Assembly: GCA_013042765.1 (NCBI GenBank)
Contig: JABDPP010000258.1
Location: forward strand, 1-5,506
Source of the DNA: Litoreibacter sp.
GTDB taxonomy: Bacteria > Pseudomonadota > Alphaproteobacteria > Rhodobacterales > Rhodobacteraceae
Reading direction: 5' to 3'
DNA: 5,506 nucleotides
Within the stretch, counting starts at the first letter, position 1, and every line of letters starts with the position of its first letter. The position numbers and the translations under genes are program-made. Under the pieces are notes generated by a model that worked only from the letters and a program-made list of their open reading frames with translations, was not told the DNA's origin and did no database searches. Of this stretch, positions 1 through 5,506 are shown in pieces.

Positions 1-1
1 G

Positions 2-604
2 TATGGCGCGGACCAGAATGGTCCTTCCTACTTTGAGGATTGCGGCGACCCCGATAGCACGACCGAGAGTTTCATCGCGCTTCGCTGTCACATCTCGAAC
101 TGGCGCTGGAACGGGACGCCGTTCTACCTGCGTACGGGCAAAAGGCTCAAGGCGCGCATGTCGGAGATTGTTGTTCATTTCAAGGAGCCTCCGCATTCGA
201 TCTTTGATGAGGATGCCGGCAGCCGGGCGAATGTTCTGTCGATCCGATTGCAGCCCGACGAGGGGATGGATCTGCGGGTCACCATCAAGGAGCCGGGTCC
301 CGGCGGTATGCGCCTTATCGATGTGCCGCTCGATATGACCTTCGTGGAAGCACTCGGGGAGGAGGCTGCCGACGTTCCCGATGCTTATGAGCGTCTGATC
401 ATGGATGTGATCCGCGGCAATCAGACACTCTTCATGCGCGGTGACGAGGTCGAAGCCGCTTGGGAGTGGACCGATCCGATCATTGAAGCCTGGCAGGCGC
501 GGGGCGACAAGCCCAAAGCTTATGATCCGGGCAGCTCCGGTCCGGAAGATGCCTTGATGTTATTGCACCGGGACGGACGGCGCTGGCGGGAGATTAGATC
601 ATGA
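2..604 (+). CDS. zwf: Glucose-6-phosphate dehydrogenase, C-terminal part (5' end outside window)
   Basis: The visible 200 codons are the C-terminal domain of glucose-6-phosphate 1-dehydrogenase, a cytosolic enzyme that oxidises glucose 6-phosphate to 6-phosphogluconolactone with reduction of NAD(P)+. The reading frame is open from base 2 to the TGA at 602-604. Family landmarks are NWRWNGTPFYLRTGKRL (visible residues about 39-55), the FKEPPHSIF segment, the QPDEGMDLRV strand, and the C-terminal block YERLIMDVIRGNQTLFMRGDEVEAAW, which is highly typical of bacterial Zwf. Full-length family members are about 485-500 residues, so roughly 60% of the protein, including the NADP-binding Rossmann domain and the active-site histidine region, lies left of the window. 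An internal ATG at 158 could be mistaken for the start, but homologous sequence continues upstream of it. The stop overlaps the start of pgl (ATGA), which indicates one transcript. The fragment looks intact, with no frameshift. Confidence 0.96.
   Translation, partial: YGADQNGPSYFEDCGDPDSTTESFIALRCHISNWRWNGTPFYLRTGKRLKARMSEIVVHFKEPPHSIFDEDAGSRANVLSIRLQPDEGMDLRVTIKEPGPGGMRLIDVPLDMTFVEALGEEAADVPDAYERLIMDVIRGNQTLFMRGDEVEAAWEWTDPIIEAWQARGDKPKAYDPGSSGPEDALMLLHRDGRRWREIRS
588..592 (+). promoter_or_regulatory. Ribosome binding site for pgl
   Basis: GGGAG lies inside the last codons of zwf, with an 8 nt spacer to the ATG at 601. It supports that ATG as the pgl start and shows that pgl can recruit ribosomes as well as receive them from zwf through the ATGA overlap. 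Seen directly; its function is inferred. Confidence 0.55.
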
Positions 605-1272
605 AATTCGTTGAATATGCTGATCAGGAAATGATGATGATCGATCTGGCAAACCAGCTGGCAGAAGAGCTTGAGGAATGCCTTTTGACCCATGACCATG
701 CCAGTTTCGCTGTTCCGGGGGGAACGACGCCTGGGCCCATATTCGACGCGCTGTGTGCCGTCGATATCGATTGGTCGCGGGTTCATGTTATGCTGACCGA
801 TGAGCGTTGGGCCCCGGAAAGCTCGGACCGTTCCAATGCGGCACTTATAAAAAAACGCCTGCTGACCGACCATGCGGCCAAGGCGGTTTTCATGCCTTTC
901 TATACCGGGGACGAGACACCGGAAGCGGCTTTGCAGGGGCTCTGCGAGGCGCTCGAGCGTGAACTGCCGCTTTCCATCGTATTGCTCGGGATGGGGGCGG
1001 ACATGCATACAGCGTCGCTTTTTCCGGGCGCTGACCGGTTGACTGATGCCTTGGCCGCGAATGCTCCGCCGCTGTTGCCCATGCGGGCACCCGGCGCGCC
1101 GGAGCCGCGCGTCACGTTAACGGCGCCGGTCCTCTCTGGAGCGCTCAGCTGCCACATCGTGATCACCGGGCAGGAAAAGCTCGAGGCCTTGGATAAAGCC
1201 ACCGATCTCGATCCCGCAGCGGCGCCGGTCAAGTCCGTGCTGCCGCATGCAACCGTTCATTGGGCGCCTTGA
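601..1272 (+). CDS. pgl: 6-phosphogluconolactonase
   Basis: This 223-residue cytosolic enzyme hydrolyses 6-phosphoglucono-1,5-lactone, the Zwf product, to 6-phosphogluconate. It belongs to the NagB/SugarP isomerase-like fold (DevB-type Pgl). Visible motifs are the phosphate-binding VPGGTTP (residues 38-44), LTDERWAP (65-72), the signature LLGMGADMHTASLFPG (128-143) with the presumed catalytic His136, and PRVTLTAP (169-176) with a conserved arginine. The length fits the family (about 220-260). The ATG at 601 is supported by a GGGAG 8 nt upstream and by the overlap with the zwf stop. In many homologues the signature reads GxDGHTASLFP; here a methionine stands where the glycine before the histidine is common. 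The downstream gene pgi begins 2 nt after the stop, so the three genes form one unit processing glucose 6-phosphate. Confidence 0.95.
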   Translation: MKFVEYADQEMMMIDLANQLAEELEECLLTHDHASFAVPGGTTPGPIFDALCAVDIDWSRVHVMLTDERWAPESSDRSNAALIKKRLLTDHAAKAVFMPFYTGDETPEAALQGLCEALERELPLSIVLLGMGADMHTASLFPGADRLTDALAANAPPLLPMRAPGAPEPRVTLTAPVLSGALSCHIVITGQEKLEALDKATDLDPAAAPVKSVLPHATVHWAP

Positions 1273-1274
1273 AC

Positions 1275-2885
1275 ATGGCATTGACTGAAAAGGACTGGGA
1301 CGCTCTGAAGGGCATCGCCCGGAAGCGCCCGACTCTTGCGTCCCTGTTCGAGGCGACGCCGGATCGCGCTGAGCGCTACGGTGTCGACTGTGACGGCATG
1401 CTGTTCGACTATTCCAAGACGCATATTGATGATGTGGTCCGAGATGCCCTTGTCCGAATGGCTGAGGCTGCCGGGGTCTCAGACCGGCGTGAGGCGATGT
1501 TCTCGGGTGCCCGGATAAACGAAACCGAAGATCGGGCCGTTCTGCATACTTTGCTGCGCCATGGTGGTGATGGAGCACCTGCCGGTGTGCCGGCGGAGGC
1601 CTATGAGGGCGTTCGTGCCACGCTGGAGCGCATGGAAGAATTCGCGCATGCCGTGCGTACGGGGGGTTTCAAGGGGCAGGGCGGCGCGATCACCGATGTG
1701 GTCAATATCGGAATTGGCGGCTCCGATCTTGGCCCGGCGATGGCCGCGCTCGCGCTGGCGCCCTATCACGACGGCCCTAGGGTGCATTACGTCTCCAACG
1801 TGGACGGCGCCCATATCCATGACACGCTGGCCGGTCTTGATCCCCAGACCACGCTGGTGCTGGTGGCCTCCAAGACATTCACTACGATCGAGACGATGAC
1901 CAATGCCCGCACGGCGGAGCGCTGGATGGCGGATGCTGTCACGGAGACCGGGGCACAGTTTGCGGCGGTCTCGACCGCGCTCGACAAGACGGCTGATTTC
2001 GGGATCGCGCCCGAGCGGGTTTTCGGCTTCGAGGACTGGGTCGGCGGCCGGTATTCGCTTTGGGGCCCGATCGGGCTCAGCCTGATGATCGCGATCGGTC
2101 CTGAGAATTTCCGGGATTTCCTGTCCGGTGGAGCGGCGATGGATCGCCATTTTCGTGAGGCCCCAATGGTGCGCAACATGCCGGTGATGTTGGCGCTGGT
2201 GGGCATCTGGCACCATCAGGGTTGCGGTCATGCCACCCGTGCGGTGCTTCCTTATGATCAGCGGCTGTCGCGGCTTCCCGCTTATCTCCAGCAGCTGGAG
2301 ATGGAGAGCAACGGCAAGTCCGTCGCCATGGACGGCAGCGCCTTGCCGGTCGATGCGGGGCCTGTGGTCTGGGGCGAGCCTGGCACCAACGGACAGCATG
2401 CGTTTTACCAGTTGATCCATCAGGGTAGGGCGGTGGTGCCCTGTGAGTTTATGGTGGCCAGCGAGGGCCACGAGCCCGATCTGGCCCACCACCACGCACT
2501 TTTGTTGGCCAATTGCCTGGCGCAATCTGCGGCACTCATGCGAGGCCGGTCGCTGGAGGAAGCCTGCGCCATGCTGGCGTCCAGAGGTCTCGAACCCTCG
2601 GAGCTGGAGCGTCAGGCCCGCCACCGCGTCTTTTCCGGCGACAGGCCGTCCACCACGCTGCTCTATGCGAAACTCACACCGTTTGTGCTGGGCCAGATCA
2701 TCGCGCTCTACGAGCATCGCGTTTTCGTCGAAGGGGTGATGCTCGGGATCAATTCCTTTGATCAATGGGGCGTGGAGCTTGGCAAAGAGCTTGCAACGAC
2801 CCTCGCACCGGTCCTGGCGGGAACGGCTCCGGAGACCGGGCTTGACGGGTCGACCCGGTTTCTGCTGTCACGGCTCAAGCGCTGA
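1275..2885 (+). CDS. pgi: Glucose-6-phosphate isomerase
   Basis: Pgi (536 residues) interconverts glucose 6-phosphate and fructose 6-phosphate in the cytosol, supplying Zwf in gluconeogenic growth or draining it toward fructose 6-phosphate. Motifs in order are IGIGGSDLGP (residues 145-154), SKTFTTIET (199-207, sugar phosphate binding), signature 1 WVGGRYSLWGPIG (255-267), MESNGKS (343-349) with catalytic Glu344, GTNGQHAF (370-377) with the ring-opening His375, and signature 2 GINSFDQWGVELGKELA (491-507) with Lys504. All catalytic residues are present, and the length is close to the usual 540-550. The start is taken at the ATG 2 nt after the pgl stop. An in-frame TTG at 1260 would add five residues inside pgl and has no better ribosome site. 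No strong Shine-Dalgarno precedes the ATG, so translational coupling to pgl is likely. No clear terminator is seen before the opposing tRNA. Confidence 0.97.
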   Translation: MALTEKDWDALKGIARKRPTLASLFEATPDRAERYGVDCDGMLFDYSKTHIDDVVRDALVRMAEAAGVSDRREAMFSGARINETEDRAVLHTLLRHGGDGAPAGVPAEAYEGVRATLERMEEFAHAVRTGGFKGQGGAITDVVNIGIGGSDLGPAMAALALAPYHDGPRVHYVSNVDGAHIHDTLAGLDPQTTLVLVASKTFTTIETMTNARTAERWMADAVTETGAQFAAVSTALDKTADFGIAPERVFGFEDWVGGRYSLWGPIGLSLMIAIGPENFRDFLSGGAAMDRHFREAPMVRNMPVMLALVGIWHHQGCGHATRAVLPYDQRLSRLPAYLQQLEMESNGKSVAMDGSALPVDAGPVVWGEPGTNGQHAFYQLIHQGRAVVPCEFMVASEGHEPDLAHHHALLLANCLAQSAALMRGRSLEEACAMLASRGLEPSELERQARHRVFSGDRPSTTLLYAKLTPFVLGQIIALYEHRVFVEGVMLGINSFDQWGVELGKELATTLAPVLAGTAPETGLDGSTRFLLSRLKR

Positions 2886-2902
2886 AATCTGACTGGAAAT
2901 CT

Positions 2903-2976
2903 TGGAGCGGGTAACGGGAATCGAACCCGTAACTTAAGCTTGGGAAGCTCGCGTGATACCTTTTCACCATACCCGC
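2903..2976 (-). tRNA. tRNA-Gly (anticodon CCC), CCA encoded
   Basis: Read on the minus strand, the sequence folds as a cloverleaf. The acceptor stem is GCGGGTA/TACCCGC (7 perfect pairs), the D stem GTGA/TCAC with loop AAAGGTA, and the T stem ACGGG/CCCGT with loop TTCGATT. The variable region is 4 nt, the discriminator base is T, and CCA is genomically encoded at 2905-2903. The anticodon loop is TTCCCAA, giving CCC, which reads the GGG glycine codon. The mature part is 71 nt plus CCA, the usual size for glycine tRNAs. The anticodon stem CGAGC/GCTTA is weak: its outer pair is C-A and the next is G-T. The gene points toward pgi, leaving 17 nt between its 3' end and the pgi stop. Confidence 0.95.
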
Positions 2977-2988
2977 GCTCGAGGTTTG

Positions 2989-3017
2989 GGATTACGCCCC
3001 GGTGCGAGACCCGTCAA
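2989..3017 (-). promoter_or_regulatory. Putative sigma-70-type promoter of the tRNA-Gly gene
   Basis: On the minus strand TTGACG (3017-3012, five of six consensus bases) is followed after exactly 17 nt by TAATCC (2994-2989), a weak -10 box. The -10 box ends 12 nt before the mature tRNA 5' end, so transcription would start about 5-7 nt upstream of it and leave a very short leader. The positions are as expected for a stand-alone tRNA gene. The elements are seen directly; promoter activity is inferred. Confidence 0.55.
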
Positions 3018-3106
3018 GGGTGATCGCCCGCGACGCCGGGCAAGCTTCGGTTGATTTGGCTCAACCCGGGACGTTCCTCCAAACGTATGGTGCCGTGTGT
3101 AGGTGC

Positions 3107-3112
3107 AAGGAG
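3107..3112 (+). promoter_or_regulatory. Strong ribosome binding site deciding the start of the membrane-protein gene
   Basis: AAGGAG sits 7 nt before the ATG at 3120. It selects this ATG over an in-frame TTG at 3051. It is also the start from which the protein begins with a clean signal peptide. Confidence 0.75.
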
Positions 3113-3119
3113 ACGAACC

Positions 3120-4229
3120 ATGGCGCGGATTCTTCTGATTCTGATCGCAGGCCTTTTTACAATGCCGGTTTTGGCCGAAGATCACTCGGCTGCTCTCGAT
3201 TTCGGGGGGGACTCGTTCCTCGCCGGTCGGTCTGTCACCCATGACAGGGCCGGGACGGACGATCTCTTCATGGCCGGCGAGACCGTGGCCGGGAGGGTCG
3301 AGATCACGGGGTCTGCGCATTTGGCCGGTCGCGAGGTCCTCATGGAAGGCGCCGTGGGCGGCGATGCCTACGTAGCGGGTGAGGAAATTACGCTTCTTGG
3401 TAATGTCTCCGGAGATGTGACGGTCGCAGGTCGCGCGGTGTCTGTGGCGGGTGTTGGCGGCGATCTGCGCATCGCCGGGTCCGAGGTGCAGCTTCGTGGC
3501 GACATCGGCGGGTACGCGATGGTGGCCGGTGAGGAGATTGCCTTTGATGCGGCGGTGACCGGCGATGTCAGCCTTGCGGCGCGCGACGTTGATTGGGGTG
3601 AGATGGCCGCCATCGGTGGGCGGCTTTTCGTTTACGAAGAGGAGACCGGCGCGTTGGACGTTCCCGAGCGGGTTGTCCCCGCCGACCGGATTGAACGGCG
3701 TGAGATCGAGGAATGGGAGGGGCCGGAGCGACCAAACTTGCGCAGTGCCATTGGCAAGTTTCTTTTCGGCGTGATCGTTGTAGCCGGATTGGCCGCCTTG
3801 ATTGCGGCCCTGGTGCCCGGGCGGTTGGCAGAGATGCGCCGCCAGATTCTGGCGCAACCCTTCAAGTCGTTGTGGCTGGGCTTTCTGATGCAATCGATGT
3901 TGATCGGTGCCGGGGTGCTCTTTGCGATGACTATCATCGGGCTGCTGCTCACCCCGGCGATGCTCCTGCTGGTGCTTCTCGGCGGGTTTGCCGGCTATGT
4001 GGTTGCGTCCTATGCCTTCGGGGTCGGCCTGCTCATGGCCGTTGGCACGCAGGAGCCTGACAGCATCGGGGACCGGGCGCTCGCTGCGGGTGTCGGGGCG
4101 TTGGCGGCGGGTATTATCGGGTTGATCCCGTTCCTGGGCTGGCTCTTCGTCCTCGCCTTGGTTCTTTCGGGGATCGGGGCGATCACGGCGCGGGTGGTCC
4201 GGCCTGTGTTCTTTTCAGACACGGTCTGA
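3120..4229 (+). CDS. Exported beta-helix (bactofilin-like) membrane protein of unknown function
   Basis: This 369-residue protein has an N-terminal signal peptide (residues 1-19, MARILLILIAGLFTMPVLA, likely cleaved before EDHSAA). About eight repeats of near 17 residues follow (about 34-157), each carrying an AG turn and a xVxG/GDxxVAG pattern, as in polymer-forming bactofilin-type right-handed beta-helices. Next come an acidic/basic linker (about 171-207, EEWEGPERP) and about five hydrophobic helices (about 210-231, 250-276, 278-302, 318-338, 339-358). The Arg/Lys-rich loop at 235-249 and the arginines at 358 and 361 fit a periplasmic beta-helix and a cytoplasmic C-terminus by the positive-inside rule. 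The start is fixed by AAGGAG 7 nt upstream and by the signal peptide. The gene stands alone between a divergent tRNA and a convergent gene. No enzymatic motif is visible, and the function is unknown. A scaffold or envelope-organising role is only a guess from the fold. Such proteins are often annotated as polymer-forming cytoskeletal proteins. Confidence 0.85.
   Translation: MARILLILIAGLFTMPVLAEDHSAALDFGGDSFLAGRSVTHDRAGTDDLFMAGETVAGRVEITGSAHLAGREVLMEGAVGGDAYVAGEEITLLGNVSGDVTVAGRAVSVAGVGGDLRIAGSEVQLRGDIGGYAMVAGEEIAFDAAVTGDVSLAARDVDWGEMAAIGGRLFVYEEETGALDVPERVVPADRIERREIEEWEGPERPNLRSAIGKFLFGVIVVAGLAALIAALVPGRLAEMRRQILAQPFKSLWLGFLMQSMLIGAGVLFAMTIIGLLLTPAMLLLVLLGGFAGYVVASYAFGVGLLMAVGTQEPDSIGDRALAAGVGALAAGIIGLIPFLGWLFVLALVLSGIGAITARVVRPVFFSDTV
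3219..3590 (+). repeat. Protein-level 17-residue (about 51 nt) degenerate repeats
   Basis: Hydrophobic-Ala-Gly steps occur at residues 34 (LAGRSV), 51 (MAGETV), 68 (LAGREV), 85 (VAGEEI), 102 (VAGRAV), 118 (IAGSEV), 135 (VAGEEI) and 152 (LAARDV). The spacing is 17,17,17,17,16,17,17. The period is clear in protein but diverged in DNA, as for beta-helix coils selected for structure. Alternation of R- and E-containing turns (GR, GE) is also visible. Confidence 0.7.
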
Positions 4230-4232
4230 AGA
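4212..4232. terminator. Candidate hairpin at the 3' end of the membrane-protein gene
   Basis: TTCAGAC (4214-4220) and GTCTGAA (4224-4230) form a 7 bp perfect stem with a 3 nt ACG loop, extendable by one G-T and one T-A pair. It overlaps the TGA stop. A second small inverted repeat follows in the convergent spacer, TTCGCA (4238-4243) with TGCGAA (4259-4264). Neither is followed by a T tract on either strand, so these are at best weak or Rho-assisted terminators shared by the two convergent genes. Confidence 0.3.
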
Positions 4233-4291
4233 CAGCTTTCGCAACGGACCGACTGACCTGCGAAGACTGCCGGTTAGGCTGTGTTATGAGG

Positions 4292-5506
4292 CTAACCGCG
4301 GCGACGCCGCCGGCGGCGGCCGCTCTCGTCGCCACCTTTGTCCGCACCGGTGTTGTGGTTGAGTTCCGGCAGGTTCACGACGGATCGCAGGATCGGGAAA
4401 GGCTCCACGGAATTCGGGATGTTGGAGGCATTTACGAAATGCTCCTGGAACCGTGGCTCAATGGCGGTTTCGATCTTGTGGATCGCGCGCACGGTTGCTT
4501 CGATTTCCCGTCGTGCTTCGGTGTTCAGTAGCGCAATACGCGCGCCGGTACCCGCGGCGTTGCCTGCGCTTGTCACCTTGTCGAGCGGGCAATCGGGGAT
4601 CATGCCCAGAACCATCGCATGTTTCGGGCTGATATGGGCCCCGAATGCGCCGGCCAGCACCACGCGATCAACCTGATCGACCCCGAACTTGTCCATCAAC
4701 AGGCGTGCGCCCGAGTAGAGCGCTGCCTTGGCCATCTGGATCTCGCGGATGTCGCGGTTTGTGACGGTGATCTTCGGCCCGCCTTTGTCGCTCTCGTCCC
4801 AAACCAGGTAGGAGTACGTTCGCCCGTCTAGGAAACAGCGCGTGGTGCCGGTCTGCTCCGGCGAGCCGATCAGGCCGGGCCCGTCGATGATCCCGGCAAG
4901 GCGCATCTCGGCGACCATCTCGATGATGCCCGAGCCGCAGATGCCAGTGATCCCGCTGACAGCAACGGCCTCGGCGAACCCCGCTTCGTCCGACCACAGG
5001 TCTGACCCGATCACGCGGAAACGGGGCTCTTTGGTTGTCGGATCGATTTCGACCCGCTCGATCGCGCCCGGGGCAGCACGCTGGCCGCTGGAGATCTGTG
5101 CGCCCTCGAAAGCCGGTCCGGTGGGGGATGAGCACGCCAGGACTTTTTCTGTATTGCCCAGCAGGATCTCGGCGTTGGTGCCCACGTCGACGACCAATAC
5201 CAGATCTTCGGATTTGTCGGGGGCTTCGCTCAGTGCGACGGCGGCGGCATCGGCGCCAACATGGCCCGCGATACAGGGCAGCAGGTAGACCCGTGCGGCT
5301 GGATGTAGCTCCAGATCCAGATCCCGCGCCATCAGGTTGAGCGCATCGGATGTGGTTAGCGCAAAGGGAGCCTGACCCAGCTCGAACGGGTCAATTCCCA
5401 GAAACAGGTGATGCATGACCGGATTGCACACGAAGACAGCGTCCACGATCAGGCTCTTCTCGATCCCGGCCTCCTGCGAGATCTGATCGAACAGCGTGTT
5501 CATCCC
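4292..5506 (-). CDS. ASKHA-domain (RamA/RACo-like) corrinoid-protein reductive activator, C-terminal part
   Basis: The visible 403 residues (counted from the internal Met at 5503) form the ATPase part of a RACo/RamA-type protein. These cytosolic iron-sulphur proteins use ATP to reactivate oxidised Co(II) corrinoid methyltransferases to Co(I). ASKHA landmarks are VVDVGTNAEILLGN (about 104-117, phosphate-1 loop), SSPTGPAFEGAQI (125-137), GITGICGSGIIEM (184-196), VVLAGAFGAHI (281-291, adenosine site) and SAGNAAGTGARIALL (312-326). Family members are usually 600-700 residues with an N-terminal 2Fe-2S ferredoxin domain, which must lie beyond the right edge; the Met at 5503 is internal, since the frame stays open to the last base. 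The protein ends with GGDESG, seven arginines and Gly before the TAG stop. It converges on the membrane-protein gene with a 62 nt spacer. Expected partners, corrinoid proteins and methyltransferases, are not in this window, so its substrate system cannot be named. Confidence 0.9.
   Translation of the reverse strand, partial: GMNTLFDQISQEAGIEKSLIVDAVFVCNPVMHHLFLGIDPFELGQAPFALTTSDALNLMARDLDLELHPAARVYLLPCIAGHVGADAAAVALSEAPDKSEDLVLVVDVGTNAEILLGNTEKVLACSSPTGPAFEGAQISSGQRAAPGAIERVEIDPTTKEPRFRVIGSDLWSDEAGFAEAVAVSGITGICGSGIIEMVAEMRLAGIIDGPGLIGSPEQTGTTRCFLDGRTYSYLVWDESDKGGPKITVTNRDIREIQMAKAALYSGARLLMDKFGVDQVDRVVLAGAFGAHISPKHAMVLGMIPDCPLDKVTSAGNAAGTGARIALLNTEARREIEATVRAIHKIETAIEPRFQEHFVNASNIPNSVEPFPILRSVVNLPELNHNTGADKGGDESGRRRRRRRG

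Noticed and set aside
1260..1274. TTG at 1260 as the pgi start
   Set aside because: It would add MGALN inside pgl without a better ribosome site. The ATG at 1275, 2 nt after the pgl stop, is the more natural coupled start.
1479..2765. Long minus-strand open frame (428 codons) opposite pgi
   Set aside because: It lies wholly antisense to a clear pgi with all catalytic motifs. The translation is rich in Arg, His and Gln and shows no recognisable domain. GC-rich coding DNA commonly opens such shadow frames.
2903..2976. tRNA-Gly as an integration site of a mobile element
   Set aside because: No integrase, direct repeat of the tRNA 3' end, or compositional break is visible on either side within the window.
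3086..3091. TATGGT as a -10 box for the 3120 gene
   Set aside because: No acceptable -35 element lies 16-18 nt upstream, and the spacing to the ribosome site gives no further support.
3051..3119. TTG at 3051 as an alternative start of the membrane protein (23 extra residues)
   Set aside because: The extension is Arg-rich and would bury the signal peptide. The AAGGAG at 3107-3112 is spaced for the ATG at 3120.
2964..3893. Minus-strand open frame (309 codons) across the tRNA promoter region and the membrane-protein gene
   Set aside because: It overlaps the tRNA 5' region and is antisense to a gene with a strong ribosome site and signal peptide. Its composition is low-quality, with no domain.
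4842..5288. Plus-strand open frames opposite the ASKHA gene
   Set aside because: They are antisense shadows of a gene whose ASKHA motifs are plain on the minus strand. No ribosome site or recognisable domain supports them.

Overview
This 5.5 kb window is GC-rich and looks like chromosomal DNA of an alphaproteobacterium, most likely of the Rhodobacteraceae (roseobacter-type). That assignment rests on the zwf-pgl-pgi gene order, the style of the protein sequences, and the corrinoid-activation (ASKHA) protein. It is inference from recognition and was not checked by a search.

Positions 2-2885 hold three tightly packed plus-strand genes of glucose 6-phosphate metabolism. They are the C-terminal 200 codons of zwf (glucose-6-phosphate dehydrogenase), a complete pgl (6-phosphogluconolactonase) and a complete pgi (glucose-6-phosphate isomerase). 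zwf and pgl overlap in an ATGA, and pgl and pgi are 2 nt apart, so this is an operon with likely translational coupling. Pgi interconverts fructose 6-phosphate and glucose 6-phosphate, Zwf oxidises glucose 6-phosphate to the lactone while making NAD(P)H, and Pgl hydrolyses the lactone to 6-phosphogluconate. That product feeds the Entner-Doudoroff or pentose phosphate route.

Positions 2903-2976 hold a minus-strand tRNA-Gly with anticodon CCC and an encoded CCA end. It faces the end of pgi only 17 nt away. A promoter-like pair (TTGACG, 17 nt, TAATCC) lies just upstream of it. Positions 2977-3119 are a short divergent spacer between the tRNA and the next gene.

Positions 3120-4229 encode a 369-residue exported membrane protein of no established function. 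It has a signal peptide, a periplasmic domain of about eight 17-residue repeats resembling a bactofilin-type beta-helix, a charged linker, and about five transmembrane helices. This is the least characterised gene here.

Positions 4292-5506 hold the C-terminal part of a minus-strand ASKHA-fold (RamA/RACo-like) ATPase that reductively activates corrinoid proteins. It is cut by the window edge and ends in a run of seven arginines. It converges on the membrane-protein gene across a 62 nt spacer containing small hairpins. Its methyltransferase partners, if present, would lie beyond the right edge.

I see no mobile element, CRISPR array, or clear novel multi-gene system in this window.
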